Shown piece by piece: positions 21,838-28,388 of a stretch of 29,437 nucleotides of DNA; the first letter of the stretch is position 1, and each line of letters starts with the position of its first letter. The DNA is taken from IMG/VR virus record IMGVR_UViG_3300042924_004134, positions 1 through 29,437 of that record; one strand, 5' to 3'. The notes under the pieces were generated by a model, which was given only the letters and a program-made list of their open reading frames with translations, was not told the origin of the DNA and searched no databases. The stretch is from a virus. Both the position numbers and the translations under genes were made by a program.

Positions 21838-22080
21838 ATGAGTTTAAAAAAATTAAGAAAAAGAAGAACTGAATTATATGATGAACTATATGATCTTCAT
21901 TATGCTGAATTAAATCCAGATATGTATCTATTAAAAAGAAATGAGATAGAACATACAATAGCCTGTATTGATGAAAGTATTGAAATTGAAGAGAGAATGC
22001 TACCATTTAAATGGATGTTATATGGATTTATTGTAATTGCAGTTGGATTATTAATATGGGCATATGCCGTAAGTAAATGA
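21838..22080 (+). CDS. Coiled-coil protein with C-terminal membrane anchor
   Basis: An 80-aa protein. A basic start (MSLKKLRKRRTELYDELYDL) and a helical, charged middle (RNEIEHTIACIDESIEIEER) lead to one C-terminal membrane segment (WMLYGFIVIAVGLLIWAYAV). The topology is tail-anchored, with the coiled coil in the cytoplasm. The stop is 2 nt before the ATG of the next gene, or overlaps an alternative ATG. It belongs to the membrane-protein cluster 21592-22364. No family recognised. Confidence 0.7.
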   Translation: MSLKKLRKRRTELYDELYDLHYAELNPDMYLLKRNEIEHTIACIDESIEIEERMLPFKWMLYGFIVIAVGLLIWAYAVSK

Positions 22081-22082
22081 TT

Positions 22083-22364
22083 ATGAAAAATATGATTTTT
22101 ATGTTTAGCACATTTGTTAGTGTAATGGGATTATCACAAGATCTCCCAAACTTTCTCTCTAGGTCAGAGAAAAAATTCGTACAGAATGTAATTGAAATTC
22201 AAGGTGATAAACCTGTTGAGATTACAAAAAGAAAAGATCAACACATTGTATTAGAATTTAGTAATACAATGTATGTATTAAAACCAGATGGTTTTGTTGG
22301 TGAGATGTGGATTCTAGAAGATGCAGACTGGTTACGTCTACCTTCAGAAGAAGAATCTTATTGA
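22083..22364 (+). CDS. Probable exported small protein
   Basis: A 93-aa protein from the ATG at 22083; an ATG 6 nt earlier (22077) overlapping the previous stop is also possible. The N-terminus (MKNMIFMFSTFVSVMGLSQD) looks like a signal peptide, with cleavage near residue 19. The mature part is small and beta-rich, with an acidic end (EITKRKDQHIVLEFSNTMYV and EDADWLRLPSEEESY). It is the last of the membrane/export cluster before the tRNA. It may act in the periplasm or envelope. No family recognised. Confidence 0.65.
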   Translation: MKNMIFMFSTFVSVMGLSQDLPNFLSRSEKKFVQNVIEIQGDKPVEITKRKDQHIVLEFSNTMYVLKPDGFVGEMWILEDADWLRLPSEEESY

Positions 22365-22370
22365 TTTGTT

Positions 22371-22444
22371 AGTCCTGTAGCTCAGGTGGATAGAGCAACT
22401 GCCTTCTAAGCAGTAGGTCCTTGGTTCGAATCCAAGCAGGACTA
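22371..22444 (+). tRNA. tRNA-Arg (anticodon TCT)
   Basis: All four arms are present: acceptor AGTCCTG / CAGGACT (7 bp), D arm GCTC...GAGC, anticodon stem ACTGC / GCAGT around the loop CTTCTAA with TCT at 22405-22407, and T arm CTTGG-TTCGAAT-CCAAG. The discriminator base is A, and CCA is not encoded, so the host must add it. The anticodon reads AGA, which is a common Arg codon in this phage. It starts 6 nt after the stop of the upstream gene. Confidence 0.97.
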
Positions 22445-22476
22445 CTATTTTTATTGTTTAATTTAAATTTATGATT

Positions 22477-22809
22477 ATGAAATGGTTAAAAAGATTATTT
22501 AAAAGAAAAAAGAAAACTTACCTTAATGAAAAAGGAAAGTATAAACTTTTAATTATTGATGACGAAGCAGAACTATTACACAGAAATTTGGGTATTAGAG
22601 ATGTAAGAGCAGATGAGATAATGAAAGTTTGTATTGATGCATTTGAAAAAAATTCAAGAGTACATTTAGCTTTAGAAAGTGCAATAAATGAATGTGTTCA
22701 TACTAATGAAGTAGTATTTGCTAGTTTAATGATGGCAAAAATTATTGAGAAAAATGAGTATGGAAATAGATTACATAACATGCTTAAAAATATATTTGGA
22801 AATGGATAG
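22477..22809 (+). CDS. Hypothetical protein with basic N-terminus
   Basis: A 110-aa protein (MKWLKRLFKRKKKTYLNEKG), or 112 aa from an ATG two codons earlier at 22471. The basic amphipathic N-terminus could bind membrane or nucleic acid. The rest is helical and acidic (LLIIDDEAELLHRNLGIRDV, later VFASLMMAKIIEKNEYGNRL). It follows the tRNA, and its TAG stop overlaps the next gene's start region. No family recognised. Confidence 0.65.
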   Translation: MKWLKRLFKRKKKTYLNEKGKYKLLIIDDEAELLHRNLGIRDVRADEIMKVCIDAFEKNSRVHLALESAINECVHTNEVVFASLMMAKIIEKNEYGNRLHNMLKNIFGNG

Positions 22810-23020
22810 ATATCTTATTGAGTCTGTATTAGGATTTGATTTGAATGTAGACGTTACAGACACAAACGGAAACCCTCTAAGTAAAGGTGTAAAGAAATCT
22901 ATTATTCCTACTGTATTTCCTGAAAATAGTACAGTTAAAATATTAGATAAAAGTTTTTTTACACACTTTAATGATGATTTATTAGATAAAATAAGACAAC
23001 ATAGAAGATTAAATGATTAA
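22802..23020 (+). CDS. Hypothetical small protein
   Basis: A 72-aa protein from the ATG at 22802 (MDRYLIESVLGFDLNVDVTD), which overlaps the stop of the previous gene by 8 nt. A longer upstream frame would need a large overlap and is unlikely. Beta-like and helical parts alternate, ending in a basic tail (LLDKIRQHRRLND). It lies 2 nt before the next gene. No family recognised. Confidence 0.6.
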   Translation: MDRYLIESVLGFDLNVDVTDTNGNPLSKGVKKSIIPTVFPENSTVKILDKSFFTHFNDDLLDKIRQHRRLND

Positions 23021-23022
23021 GT

Positions 23023-23442
23023 ATGAGAATATCTGTAAATTATGATGAAACTGATGTAGCAAAAGCACTCAGTAAGATCATTAAGGATTCTAATTCTGAG
23101 GAATTTATTAAGCTCATTACTCCTATGATTTGTAGTAGTCAGCAAGCAACTGAATATTTCTTTAAACTTACAATTGGTAATAAATTACCGGATACTATAC
23201 CTGATGGTACTCTATGTAGAATGCCTATAAGTACTATTGGTTATGGTATGGACAAAGCTCTTACTAGAGAAAAGTATGCTGATTCTGATGGTTGTATTAT
23301 TGTTACTGTTAGAGATTTCAGAGGTTATCATGAATACTCACAATATCATGTAGAATATACAGGTATTGATGATAAAGGTAATGTTAAGAAAGATAGTACA
23401 TATGTAAGAGCTAATGAACTAGAAGTTATTGAAGATTTTTAA
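23023..23442 (+). CDS. Hypothetical protein
   Basis: A 139-aa acidic protein. The first half is helical (DVAKALSKIIKDSNSEEFIK), and the second half looks beta-rich (CIIVTVRDFRGYHEYSQYHV followed by EYTGID). The segment LPDTIPDGTLCRMPISTIGY is Pro-containing and unstructured. It lies 2 nt after the previous gene and ends 43 nt before a terminator, the last of the run starting after the tRNA. No family recognised. Confidence 0.7.
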   Translation: MRISVNYDETDVAKALSKIIKDSNSEEFIKLITPMICSSQQATEYFFKLTIGNKLPDTIPDGTLCRMPISTIGYGMDKALTREKYADSDGCIIVTVRDFRGYHEYSQYHVEYTGIDDKGNVKKDSTYVRANELEVIEDF

Positions 23443-23485
23443 AGATAGTATATCTGTGCGTATACTTTTCCAGACCAAATGATAC

Positions 23486-23505
23486 GGGGAGTAGAAATGC
23501 TCCCC
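23486..23505 (+). terminator. Intrinsic terminator
   Basis: GGGGAG / CTCCCC stem (6 G-C-rich bp, 8-nt loop) followed by TTTTC, 43 nt after the stop at 23442. The T run is short. Confidence 0.7.
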
Positions 23506-23538
23506 TTTTCATTGTTAGCTATATATTGCTAAATATTA

Positions 23539-23552
23539 TTGGTTTAAACCAA
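23539..23552. repeat. 14-bp perfect palindrome TTGGTTTAAACCAA
   Basis: A perfect palindrome 40 nt before the ATG at 23592. Its core GTTTAAAC is the same octamer found next to the late promoters at 7053-7060 and 15981-15988, so it may be a shared operator. Confidence 0.5.
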
Positions 23553-23591
23553 CAACATCTTAATAAATGATATATATTTATCTGCATATTT

Positions 23592-23873
23592 ATGCCGGTA
23601 ATGCAATATCAACTCCCTAATGGGAAAGTAGTTCACCTCACTACAGAGGAATTTCTTGATCTTACAGATGAAGATATACAGTACCTCATGTCAATTGACT
23701 ATGGTGAACATATTAGGGACCCTTTTACTGGATCTGCTATTTCTAATAACAGAAAAGAAAAGTATTATGACTTTGAATTCGTTCCTACGGATGATGAAGA
23801 AGTAAATAATATTGTATCAGATGATATACCATTTGATGATATTATTGATTTATCTGAAAATTTGGATATGTAG
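23592..23873 (+). CDS. Hypothetical acidic protein
   Basis: A 93-aa strongly acidic protein (MPVMQYQLPNGKVVHLTTEE, later FVPTDDEEVNNIVSDDIPFD). A second ATG three codons in (MQYQLPN) is an alternative start. The opening LPNGKVVHLTTEEFLDLTDE is a beta hairpin followed by a helix of a type often seen in small phage proteins. The tail DDIPFDDIIDLSENLDM is disordered and acidic, and its DDIPF resembles an SSB C-terminal tip, although no OB fold is visible. It has its own upstream palindrome. Confidence 0.7.
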   Translation: MPVMQYQLPNGKVVHLTTEEFLDLTDEDIQYLMSIDYGEHIRDPFTGSAISNNRKEKYYDFEFVPTDDEEVNNIVSDDIPFDDIIDLSENLDM

Positions 23874-23968
23874 TTTTATACTACACAACTACCCTTAACC
23901 TGAGTAATTAAGGACTTAGTATCTACTCAACAATCAATTTATTTATTAATTATTTAAAACTTAAAGTT

Positions 23969-24451
23969 ATGAACTCTAAAGTAGTAGTATTAGCTGATGA
24001 AACAACAGGAGCTGTTGTAAATGTATCAAACAATAACCCAGAGTATGGTTATATTCGTGTACAACAAGTAAGAACAATGATTGATGACAATGGTTTCTTA
24101 CGTAGAAAACCAATTAGTGCATTGATCCCTGGTACATTGGCTGAATTAAAAGAATCAGCATTCTTTGCTGGCCAACAGTTAGATGGTAAAATTGTAGTAG
24201 AAGAATCATTGGAACCATTCAATGATAAAACCCCAGAGAGAGATCTTAAAGTAGCTGGAGAAACAGGTATTGTATGTACTTTGGGAGGATTACCAATCTA
24301 TCGTAGAACAAAGTTTAGTTTTGATGCAATAGGTGCAGATACTTTGATCAAACACGATAATGTTGAAGAATTAAAAGCAGCATATAATAGAGGTAAATCT
24401 TCTGCAATCCAAAATGCACGTCCATCTGATGATTTCTCAATTGGTGGATAG
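23969..24451 (+). CDS. Hypothetical protein, possible nucleic-acid binding
   Basis: A 160-aa protein (MNSKVVVLADETTGAVVNVS). It is beta-rich (YGYIRVQQVRTMIDDNGFLR and SALIPGTLAELKESAFFAGQ), with a basic C-terminal half (GGLPIYRRTKFSFDAIG) and a Ser/Asp end (ARPSDDFSIGG). Its arrangement resembles the 17549-17995 gene: monocistronic, long AT-rich leader, strong terminator 18 nt after the stop. This suggests high expression. A single-strand-binding or recombination role is possible but not shown by any motif. The 95-bp gap upstream holds a short hairpin (CCTTAA / TTAAGG at 23893-23913). Confidence 0.7.
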   Translation: MNSKVVVLADETTGAVVNVSNNNPEYGYIRVQQVRTMIDDNGFLRRKPISALIPGTLAELKESAFFAGQQLDGKIVVEESLEPFNDKTPERDLKVAGETGIVCTLGGLPIYRRTKFSFDAIGADTLIKHDNVEELKAAYNRGKSSAIQNARPSDDFSIGG

Positions 24452-24469
24452 TATTTAGTTAGTTAGTGT

Positions 24470-24497
24470 GAGAGAGTGTCATTAGTGATACTCTCTC
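24470..24497 (+). terminator. Intrinsic terminator
   Basis: Twelve-bp stem GAGAGAGTGTCA / TGATACTCTCTC (one G-U pair), loop TTAG, followed by TTTTTT. It lies 18 nt after the stop at 24451 and 22 nt before the next ATG. Confidence 0.92.
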
Positions 24498-24519
24498 TTT
24501 TTTATGAATGTAAAATTGT

Positions 24520-25008
24520 ATGATTAAAATGGAAAAGTTAAAACAACAGGTAAGAGATTACCAATTGCATGCAGGTAAAACCTATATGCAATATGAACAA
24601 GACAAGTATTCTGTATATCAGAATTACTTGTATAAGAGAGCACTCTATGGTCTAGATGCTCTTAATGAAAAAGAATTAGCCACAATCTGTAGTAAGAAAA
24701 AGCAAAGGATAATGAATGTATTTAAGAAATCACAGTATGTTCTTAATACACACAAACAAAAAGTTACAATTGAATATACAAATAGTATATTTAAAACTTT
24801 ATTTCCAAATGCTAAATTGACAAAAGAGCTTGTTACATTAAACGATGTAGATGAAAAGTTTAAGAATACTCTAACTTTTAAAGATTTAAATATTGATAAA
24901 GATCAAATTATCAATATCTTTATAGCCGAAGGTATACTACCTAAAAACTTTTTAAGTTTAAAAGAAGCACCGGTCAGTCTACCTCAGCTTAAAAATCAAA
25001 GAGTATGA
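24520..25008 (+). CDS. Hypothetical helical basic protein
   Basis: A 162-aa Lys-rich protein (MIKMEKLKQQVRDYQLHAGK); an ATG at 24529 gives MEKLKQQ as alternative start. Residues 10-100 are helical (ELATICSKKKQRIMNVFKKS), followed by a short segment (LFPNAKLTKELVTLNDVDEK) and another helical end. There is no zinc or nucleotide motif. It opens a run of three overlapping genes (4-nt overlaps at 25005-25008 and 25334-25337) ending with the HNH protein. The basic charge suggests nucleic-acid binding. Confidence 0.75.
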   Translation: MIKMEKLKQQVRDYQLHAGKTYMQYEQDKYSVYQNYLYKRALYGLDALNEKELATICSKKKQRIMNVFKKSQYVLNTHKQKVTIEYTNSIFKTLFPNAKLTKELVTLNDVDEKFKNTLTFKDLNIDKDQIINIFIAEGILPKNFLSLKEAPVSLPQLKNQRV

Positions 25009-25337
25009 AAACATTTTATGACAAAAGAGGTGGTCTGGAACCTGGATATAGATCTAGCATAGACACCGTACAAGGAAGAGTTATTTGGAAAACAAAAACT
25101 CATTGGCTTATTTATGTACCTAAAGATGATTATTATCATGCAGGTATGAGTTGGCTACATAATGAAGACAGATATCACACAACCTTAATTGGATTTATTG
25201 TAATTCCAAAGGGTGTGGTAGTACATAGTTGTTATTTAGCTACTGGATTCTGGGATGGTCTTAGAACTTTATTAAGAAGTGGAAAGACTCCTGCCGTAAC
25301 TAAGTCAAAAGGTGAGTTTCCTGAAGAACTACTATGA
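25005..25337 (+). CDS. Hypothetical protein
   Basis: A 110-aa protein (MKTFYDKRGGLEPGYRSSID) with a beta-rich central part (GRVIWKTKTHWLIYVPKDDY followed by YHAGMSWLHNEDRYHTTLIG) containing several His and Trp residues. A hydrophobic strand (FIVIPKGVVVHSCYLATGFW) and a charged end follow. His residues at YYHAG, WLHNED, YHTT and VVHSC could bind metal, but the spacing matches no family I know. It overlaps both neighbours by 4 nt (ATGA), so it is coupled to the HNH gene. Confidence 0.7.
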   Translation: MKTFYDKRGGLEPGYRSSIDTVQGRVIWKTKTHWLIYVPKDDYYHAGMSWLHNEDRYHTTLIGFIVIPKGVVVHSCYLATGFWDGLRTLLRSGKTPAVTKSKGEFPEELL

Positions 25338-25738
25338 AACTTAAAATCTGTGATGGCTGTCAGAAAGAGACAGTCATCTGGAAAAACCATGAGGGATTCA
25401 AATACTGTAAATATTGTTGGAGTTGCCAAAAAGCCATTGATAATAACAGTTCACAGAAACCAACTGATTATAAAATCCCTCTGGTTTCTTCTAAAAGGAA
25501 AAAGAAAGACCAAGAGTATCTTAAACTCAGAGAAAGGTATCTAAATGAAAATCAACTTTGTATGGTTAAAGTAGCAGGTTGTACTAATGGTGCAACTGAT
25601 ATACACCACACATTTGCTGGTAGTAATAGAGAAGCTTTTTACTTGGTTCAAAGTACTTGGTTAGCAGTTTGTAGAAATTGTCATGATTGGATTCATGCAA
25701 ATCCTGCAGAATCTAGAATAATGGGATGGTTAAAATAA
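25334..25738 (+). CDS. HNH-type zinc nuclease-like protein
   Basis: A 134-aa protein with two zinc sites. The N-terminal one is C6-x2-C9 with C25-x2-C28 (ICDGCQ ... YCKYC). The second is C76, C83 with C113-x2-C116. The catalytic-type segment is TDIHHTFAGSN (His91-His92), followed by WLAVCRNCHDWIHANP (His117, His121). This is the DHH/HNH arrangement of phage HNH and NinG/Rap-like recombination nucleases: C...C, (D)IHH, then C-R-x-C-H-x-x-x-H. It overlaps the upstream gene by 4 nt. A role in recombination or Holliday-junction processing is plausible; specificity is unknown. Confidence 0.75.
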   Translation: MKLKICDGCQKETVIWKNHEGFKYCKYCWSCQKAIDNNSSQKPTDYKIPLVSSKRKKKDQEYLKLRERYLNENQLCMVKVAGCTNGATDIHHTFAGSNREAFYLVQSTWLAVCRNCHDWIHANPAESRIMGWLK

Positions 25739-25751
25739 ACTTACAAAAATG

Positions 25752-25845
25752 CTATTAGTAAACTTTAGTTCCCAAACAGCGGTGAGATGGGCTAAGTTAT
25801 ATACAATTCCTCGGAGCTGGGAGTAGAAAGCTAAAGAACTAATAG
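25752..25845 (+). ncRNA. Structured RNA leader before the helicase gene
   Basis: CTATTAGT (25752-25759) pairs with ACTAATAG (25838-25845). After an AAA bulge CTTTAG (25763-25768) pairs with CTAAAG (25831-25836), and CAGC (25777-25780) pairs with GCTG (25816-25819). This gives a layered hairpin of about 94 nt with an internal stretch GGTGAGATGGGCTAAG. It ends 17 nt before the helicase ATG (25862). It could be a riboregulator or translation-control leader. No known riboswitch class matched. Confidence 0.5.
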
Positions 25846-25861
25846 TACTTAAAATAAACTT

Positions 25862-26956
25862 ATGACAAAAGATAAAGTTCAATTAGAAGCATTAGCTGCA
25901 ACTGATGGACAAAAAAGATGTAGTGTGGTTTTAGGTACTGGTGTAGGAAAGACTCTTGTAGGTCTCAATCATATAGAACGTAATACTACTCCATTGATGA
26001 AAGTCCTAATTGTTGCTCCAAAAAAAGCAATCTTCCAATCTTGGAAAGATGATGCAGAAAAATTTGGAAAAGAATATTTATTAGGTAGAATGGTATTTAC
26101 TACTTATCTAAGTTTGAATAAACATAATCCTAATGACTATAATGCTGTCTATTTAGACGAAGCTCATAGTTTGTTAGACAGTCACCGGGGATTCTTACAG
26201 TTATATACTGGTAAGATTTTGGGTTTGACTGGCACTCCTCCTAAGAGAGGTTATTCAGAAAAAGGTAAGTTAGTAAATGAATTCTGTCCTGTAGTATATA
26301 CATTCAAAGCAGATGATGCTGTGGAGAATGGAATACTAAATGATTATCAGATTATTGTCCACAAACTTGAATTATCTAAAGAAAAGAATTATGTAGTTAA
26401 TCAAGGTGGTAAGAAATGGTTAACTGATGAAGAATCAAACTATATTTATTGGTCTAGAAGAATTGATGTAGGATCTGGAAATATGCACATGCTTAGAGTT
26501 ATGAGAATGAAAGCACTTATGGAATATCCTAGTAAAGAAAAGTATACTAGAATTTTAATGAATAGTATACAGACTAAGTGTATTGTGTTTGCTAATACTC
26601 AAGCTCAAGCTGACTTACTATGTGAATATAGTTACCACAGTGGTAATAAACAGTCTGAAGATAATTTACTATTGTTTAAAGAAGGAAAGATTAATAAACT
26701 CTCTACTGTATTGCAGTTAAATGAGGGTGTTAATATTCCTAATCTTAAACAGGGTATTATTATGCATTCATATGGTAATGAAAGAAAAGCAGCTCAAAGA
26801 ATTGGTAGATTACTAAGACTTAATCCAGATGATAAAGCAATTGTACACATACTATGTTATATGGATACAATTGATGAGAAATGGGTTACTGAAGCTCTAG
26901 AAGGATTTGATCAGAGTAAAATAATGTGGAAAGATTTTGGGGTTAAATTAGATTAA
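25862..26956 (+). CDS. SF2 helicase (DEAH box)
   Basis: A 364-aa superfamily-2 helicase. Visible motifs are I, LGTGVGKT (residues 24-31), which binds ATP; II, LDEAH (98-102); III, GLTGTPP (121-127), with the T-G-T motif; V-like, LNEGVNIPNL (286-295); and VI, QRIGRLLR (312-319), with the arginine finger. Both RecA-like lobes are present, so the protein is complete but compact. An apparent Q-motif region is at the N-terminus (VQLEALAATDGQKR). Similar short helicases such as UvsW act in replication restart and recombination, and the neighbouring HNH protein fits this. A structured leader precedes it, and a terminator overlaps its stop. Confidence 0.9.
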   Translation: MTKDKVQLEALAATDGQKRCSVVLGTGVGKTLVGLNHIERNTTPLMKVLIVAPKKAIFQSWKDDAEKFGKEYLLGRMVFTTYLSLNKHNPNDYNAVYLDEAHSLLDSHRGFLQLYTGKILGLTGTPPKRGYSEKGKLVNEFCPVVYTFKADDAVENGILNDYQIIVHKLELSKEKNYVVNQGGKKWLTDEESNYIYWSRRIDVGSGNMHMLRVMRMKALMEYPSKEKYTRILMNSIQTKCIVFANTQAQADLLCEYSYHSGNKQSEDNLLLFKEGKINKLSTVLQLNEGVNIPNLKQGIIMHSYGNERKAAQRIGRLLRLNPDDKAIVHILCYMDTIDEKWVTEALEGFDQSKIMWKDFGVKLD

Positions 26957-26960
26957 CCCC
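26939..26960 (+). terminator. Intrinsic terminator overlapping the helicase stop
   Basis: Perfect 8-bp stem GGGGTTAA / TTAACCCC with a 6-nt loop, followed by TTAATTTTTC. The stem includes the last codons and TAA stop of the helicase. Confidence 0.8.
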
Positions 26961-26985
26961 TTAATTTTTCGTATATTGGAGTTAT

Positions 26986-27240
26986 ATGGAAGATTCAAAA
27001 ACACATAAATTAGTATTGTATAATGATGATGTTCATGATTTTTTATATGTAGTGGCATGTCTTATAAGACATTGTAAACATGAACCATTACAAGCTGAAC
27101 AATGTGCTATTATAACTCATAACAAAGGTAAATGCTCTGTTAAAACTGGTGATTTTCTAGAAATGTTAGAAATTAAAACTAACTTAGAAGAACTAGAATT
27201 ATTAACAGAAATTGAAGCCTATGAAAGTTATATGCATTGA
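26986..27240 (+). CDS. clpS: ClpS-like N-degron adaptor
   Basis: An 84-aa protein that matches ClpS along nearly its whole length. The hallmark LYNDDVHDF gives Asn13-Asp14-Asp15, equivalent to the Asn-Asp-Asp that holds the N-terminal amino group of a substrate. A Phe (19) stands at the position of the E. coli gate Met. A helix with EQCAIITHNKGKC supplies the conserved His45, and the following VKTGDFLEML is the next helix. Bacterial ClpS passes proteins with destabilising N-termini to ClpAP or ClpCP. The N-terminal tail before the core is only about 8 residues, shorter than in E. coli ClpS, which may alter delivery to the protease. The gene overlaps the next one by 20 nt and follows a terminator, so the unit begins here. 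Confidence 0.85.
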   Translation: MEDSKTHKLVLYNDDVHDFLYVVACLIRHCKHEPLQAEQCAIITHNKGKCSVKTGDFLEMLEIKTNLEELELLTEIEAYESYMH

Positions 27241-27490
27241 TTCAAGTAAAAAACCAGCAAAAATATCATCAGATGAATGGATACAAGAAGGTATAGTTTA
27301 TACAGTTGTTGAAGTTGTCAATATGGGTCTGCAACAAGGTAGACTTGGAGTCCGATTAAAAGAAGTGGCTCTATCAGAAAAATCATTCCCTTATGAGTAC
27401 TATGACAGCAGTAGATTTCTTCCTATAGAAGGATTAATTGCTGAAGTAGAAAAAGTAAAGGAAGAAGAAGTTGAATTAGATCTTATTTAA
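27221..27490 (+). CDS. Hypothetical protein next to ClpS-like gene
   Basis: An 89-aa protein from the ATG at 27221 (MKVICIDSSKKPAKISSDEW); an ATG 9 nt earlier at 27212 is possible. The sequence looks like a small beta barrel: VICID strand, WIQEGIVYTVVEVVNMGLQQ, and a FPYEYYDSSRFLP turn, with a charged Glu/Lys tail. I recall similar short proteins with this opening in Bacteroidota phages but no function. It overlaps the ClpS-like gene by 20 nt and is followed by the HTH gene after 1 nt, so these are likely co-expressed. Confidence 0.75.
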   Translation: MKVICIDSSKKPAKISSDEWIQEGIVYTVVEVVNMGLQQGRLGVRLKEVALSEKSFPYEYYDSSRFLPIEGLIAEVEKVKEEEVELDLI

Positions 27491-27491
27491 A

Positions 27492-27929
27492 ATGGAAGAT
27501 TACACTAAAGAGGATGTGCTTAAAGCACTTGAACCTCTTGTCTACAAAACTAGAAAAAGAGTTCTTGTAGACCAAAGAAGTTATCTTATCGGAATTCTTG
27601 CTTATAAATTTATGATGTCAGAGCATACTATTGCTAAAACTATTGGAGTTAAGAGAGATGTTGTTAATCACAATAAAAGATTAGTACTTCAGATGTATAC
27701 TGATAAATCATATCAAGCAAATATTTATGTATATGCTCAGAGATTTCCATTTGACTTTAGTGTAATTGATATTTATCTCAGACTTCCAAGATCTGTAAGA
27801 GTAGAATTAGATTTTGATGCAAAATTCTATAAAAAATTAAAAGCAGCAGGTGATATTCTTGGTCATAAAGATGTGAGAACTACTATTAAGTTGTTTTTAG
27901 AAAAAAGTTTAGTATTATGGGAAAAATGA
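27492..27929 (+). CDS. DNA-binding protein with DnaA-domain-IV-like HTH
   Basis: A 145-aa protein. Residues about 30-70 (YLIGILAYKFMMSEHTIAKT followed by IGVKRDVVNHNKRLVLQMY) resemble the DnaA C-terminal DNA-binding domain, with a helix, then the turn and recognition helix I-x-K-T-I-G-V-K-R-D-x-V-N-H, analogous to the DnaA signature R-D-H-T-T-V-x-H. The C-terminal 70 residues are helical and basic (FDAKFYKKLKAAGDILGHKD). It could bind a phage origin or promoter region. It lies 1 nt after the small beta-barrel gene and overlaps the next by 4 nt. The DnaA likeness is by motif only and the residues differ, so confidence in function is moderate. Confidence 0.6.
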   Translation: MEDYTKEDVLKALEPLVYKTRKRVLVDQRSYLIGILAYKFMMSEHTIAKTIGVKRDVVNHNKRLVLQMYTDKSYQANIYVYAQRFPFDFSVIDIYLRLPRSVRVELDFDAKFYKKLKAAGDILGHKDVRTTIKLFLEKSLVLWEK

Positions 27930-28174
27930 AAGAAGTCTGTATACAGATTATTGAAGCAAATGGTGGTATACCAGAAGGTATGACTATAGCAGATGTTGCT
28001 AGAATGAAAGAATTAGAAATCTATGAATGGAAAGAGTATGAAAGAAAACAAAAGGAAATTAGATCAATCAGTTTTGAATCAGAAAATTCAGGAGAGATTA
28101 GTAAGGTGGAACAGTCTAAAAAAAAATTCTCATCCCACTACGGAGAAGCCAGACAAGAAAAAGAGATTGAATAA
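27926..28174 (+). CDS. Hypothetical charged protein
   Basis: An 82-aa protein from the ATG at 27926, which forms an ATGA overlap with the TGA of the upstream HTH gene; an ATG 9 nt earlier is also possible. It starts MKEVCIQIIEANGGIPEGMT, contains a helical segment (IADVARMKELEIYEWKEYER) and ends in a disordered, charged tail (GEARQEKEIE). The first 30 residues recall a helix bundle, but I recognise no family. It is coupled to the HTH protein and may be its partner. Confidence 0.65.
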   Translation: MKEVCIQIIEANGGIPEGMTIADVARMKELEIYEWKEYERKQKEIRSISFESENSGEISKVEQSKKKFSSHYGEARQEKEIE

Positions 28175-28190
28175 TGAAGAAGGTGATTAA

Positions 28191-28388
28191 ATGAAACACT
28201 TTCTAAAATATCTAGTGGTATGGATAAGCCAAAACTTATCTGTACCATTCTGGATGGTTGGTCATGTACACCTGATGTCCACAATATATGAGGACATTCA
28301 TGAAATAATAGCATCTTGTGGTATGAATATACTAGTTGCTATTGGATTTATTATTGATTATTTAGAACAAAAAAACAAAAAATCATGA
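28191..28388 (+). CDS. Small membrane protein
   Basis: A 65-aa protein (MKHFLKYLVVWISQNLSVPF) with two hydrophobic segments, roughly residues 5-25 and 40-58 (SCGMNILVAIGFIIDYLEQK), and a Lys tail. A loop between them (HVHLMSTIYEDIHEIIA) contains several His residues. It is coupled to the next gene through a 4-nt ATGA overlap. No family recognised. Confidence 0.65.
   Translation: MKHFLKYLVVWISQNLSVPFWMVGHVHLMSTIYEDIHEIIASCGMNILVAIGFIIDYLEQKNKKS

Noticed and set aside
23486-23505. GGGGAGTAG, the opening of the yybP-ykoY (manganese) riboswitch
   Set aside because: The sequence simply forms a short G-C hairpin with a T run after a gene stop; the rest of the riboswitch is absent.
23539-23552. 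Palindrome as a phage attachment site
   Set aside because: No integrase gene or matching direct repeats are present; a regulatory palindrome is simpler.
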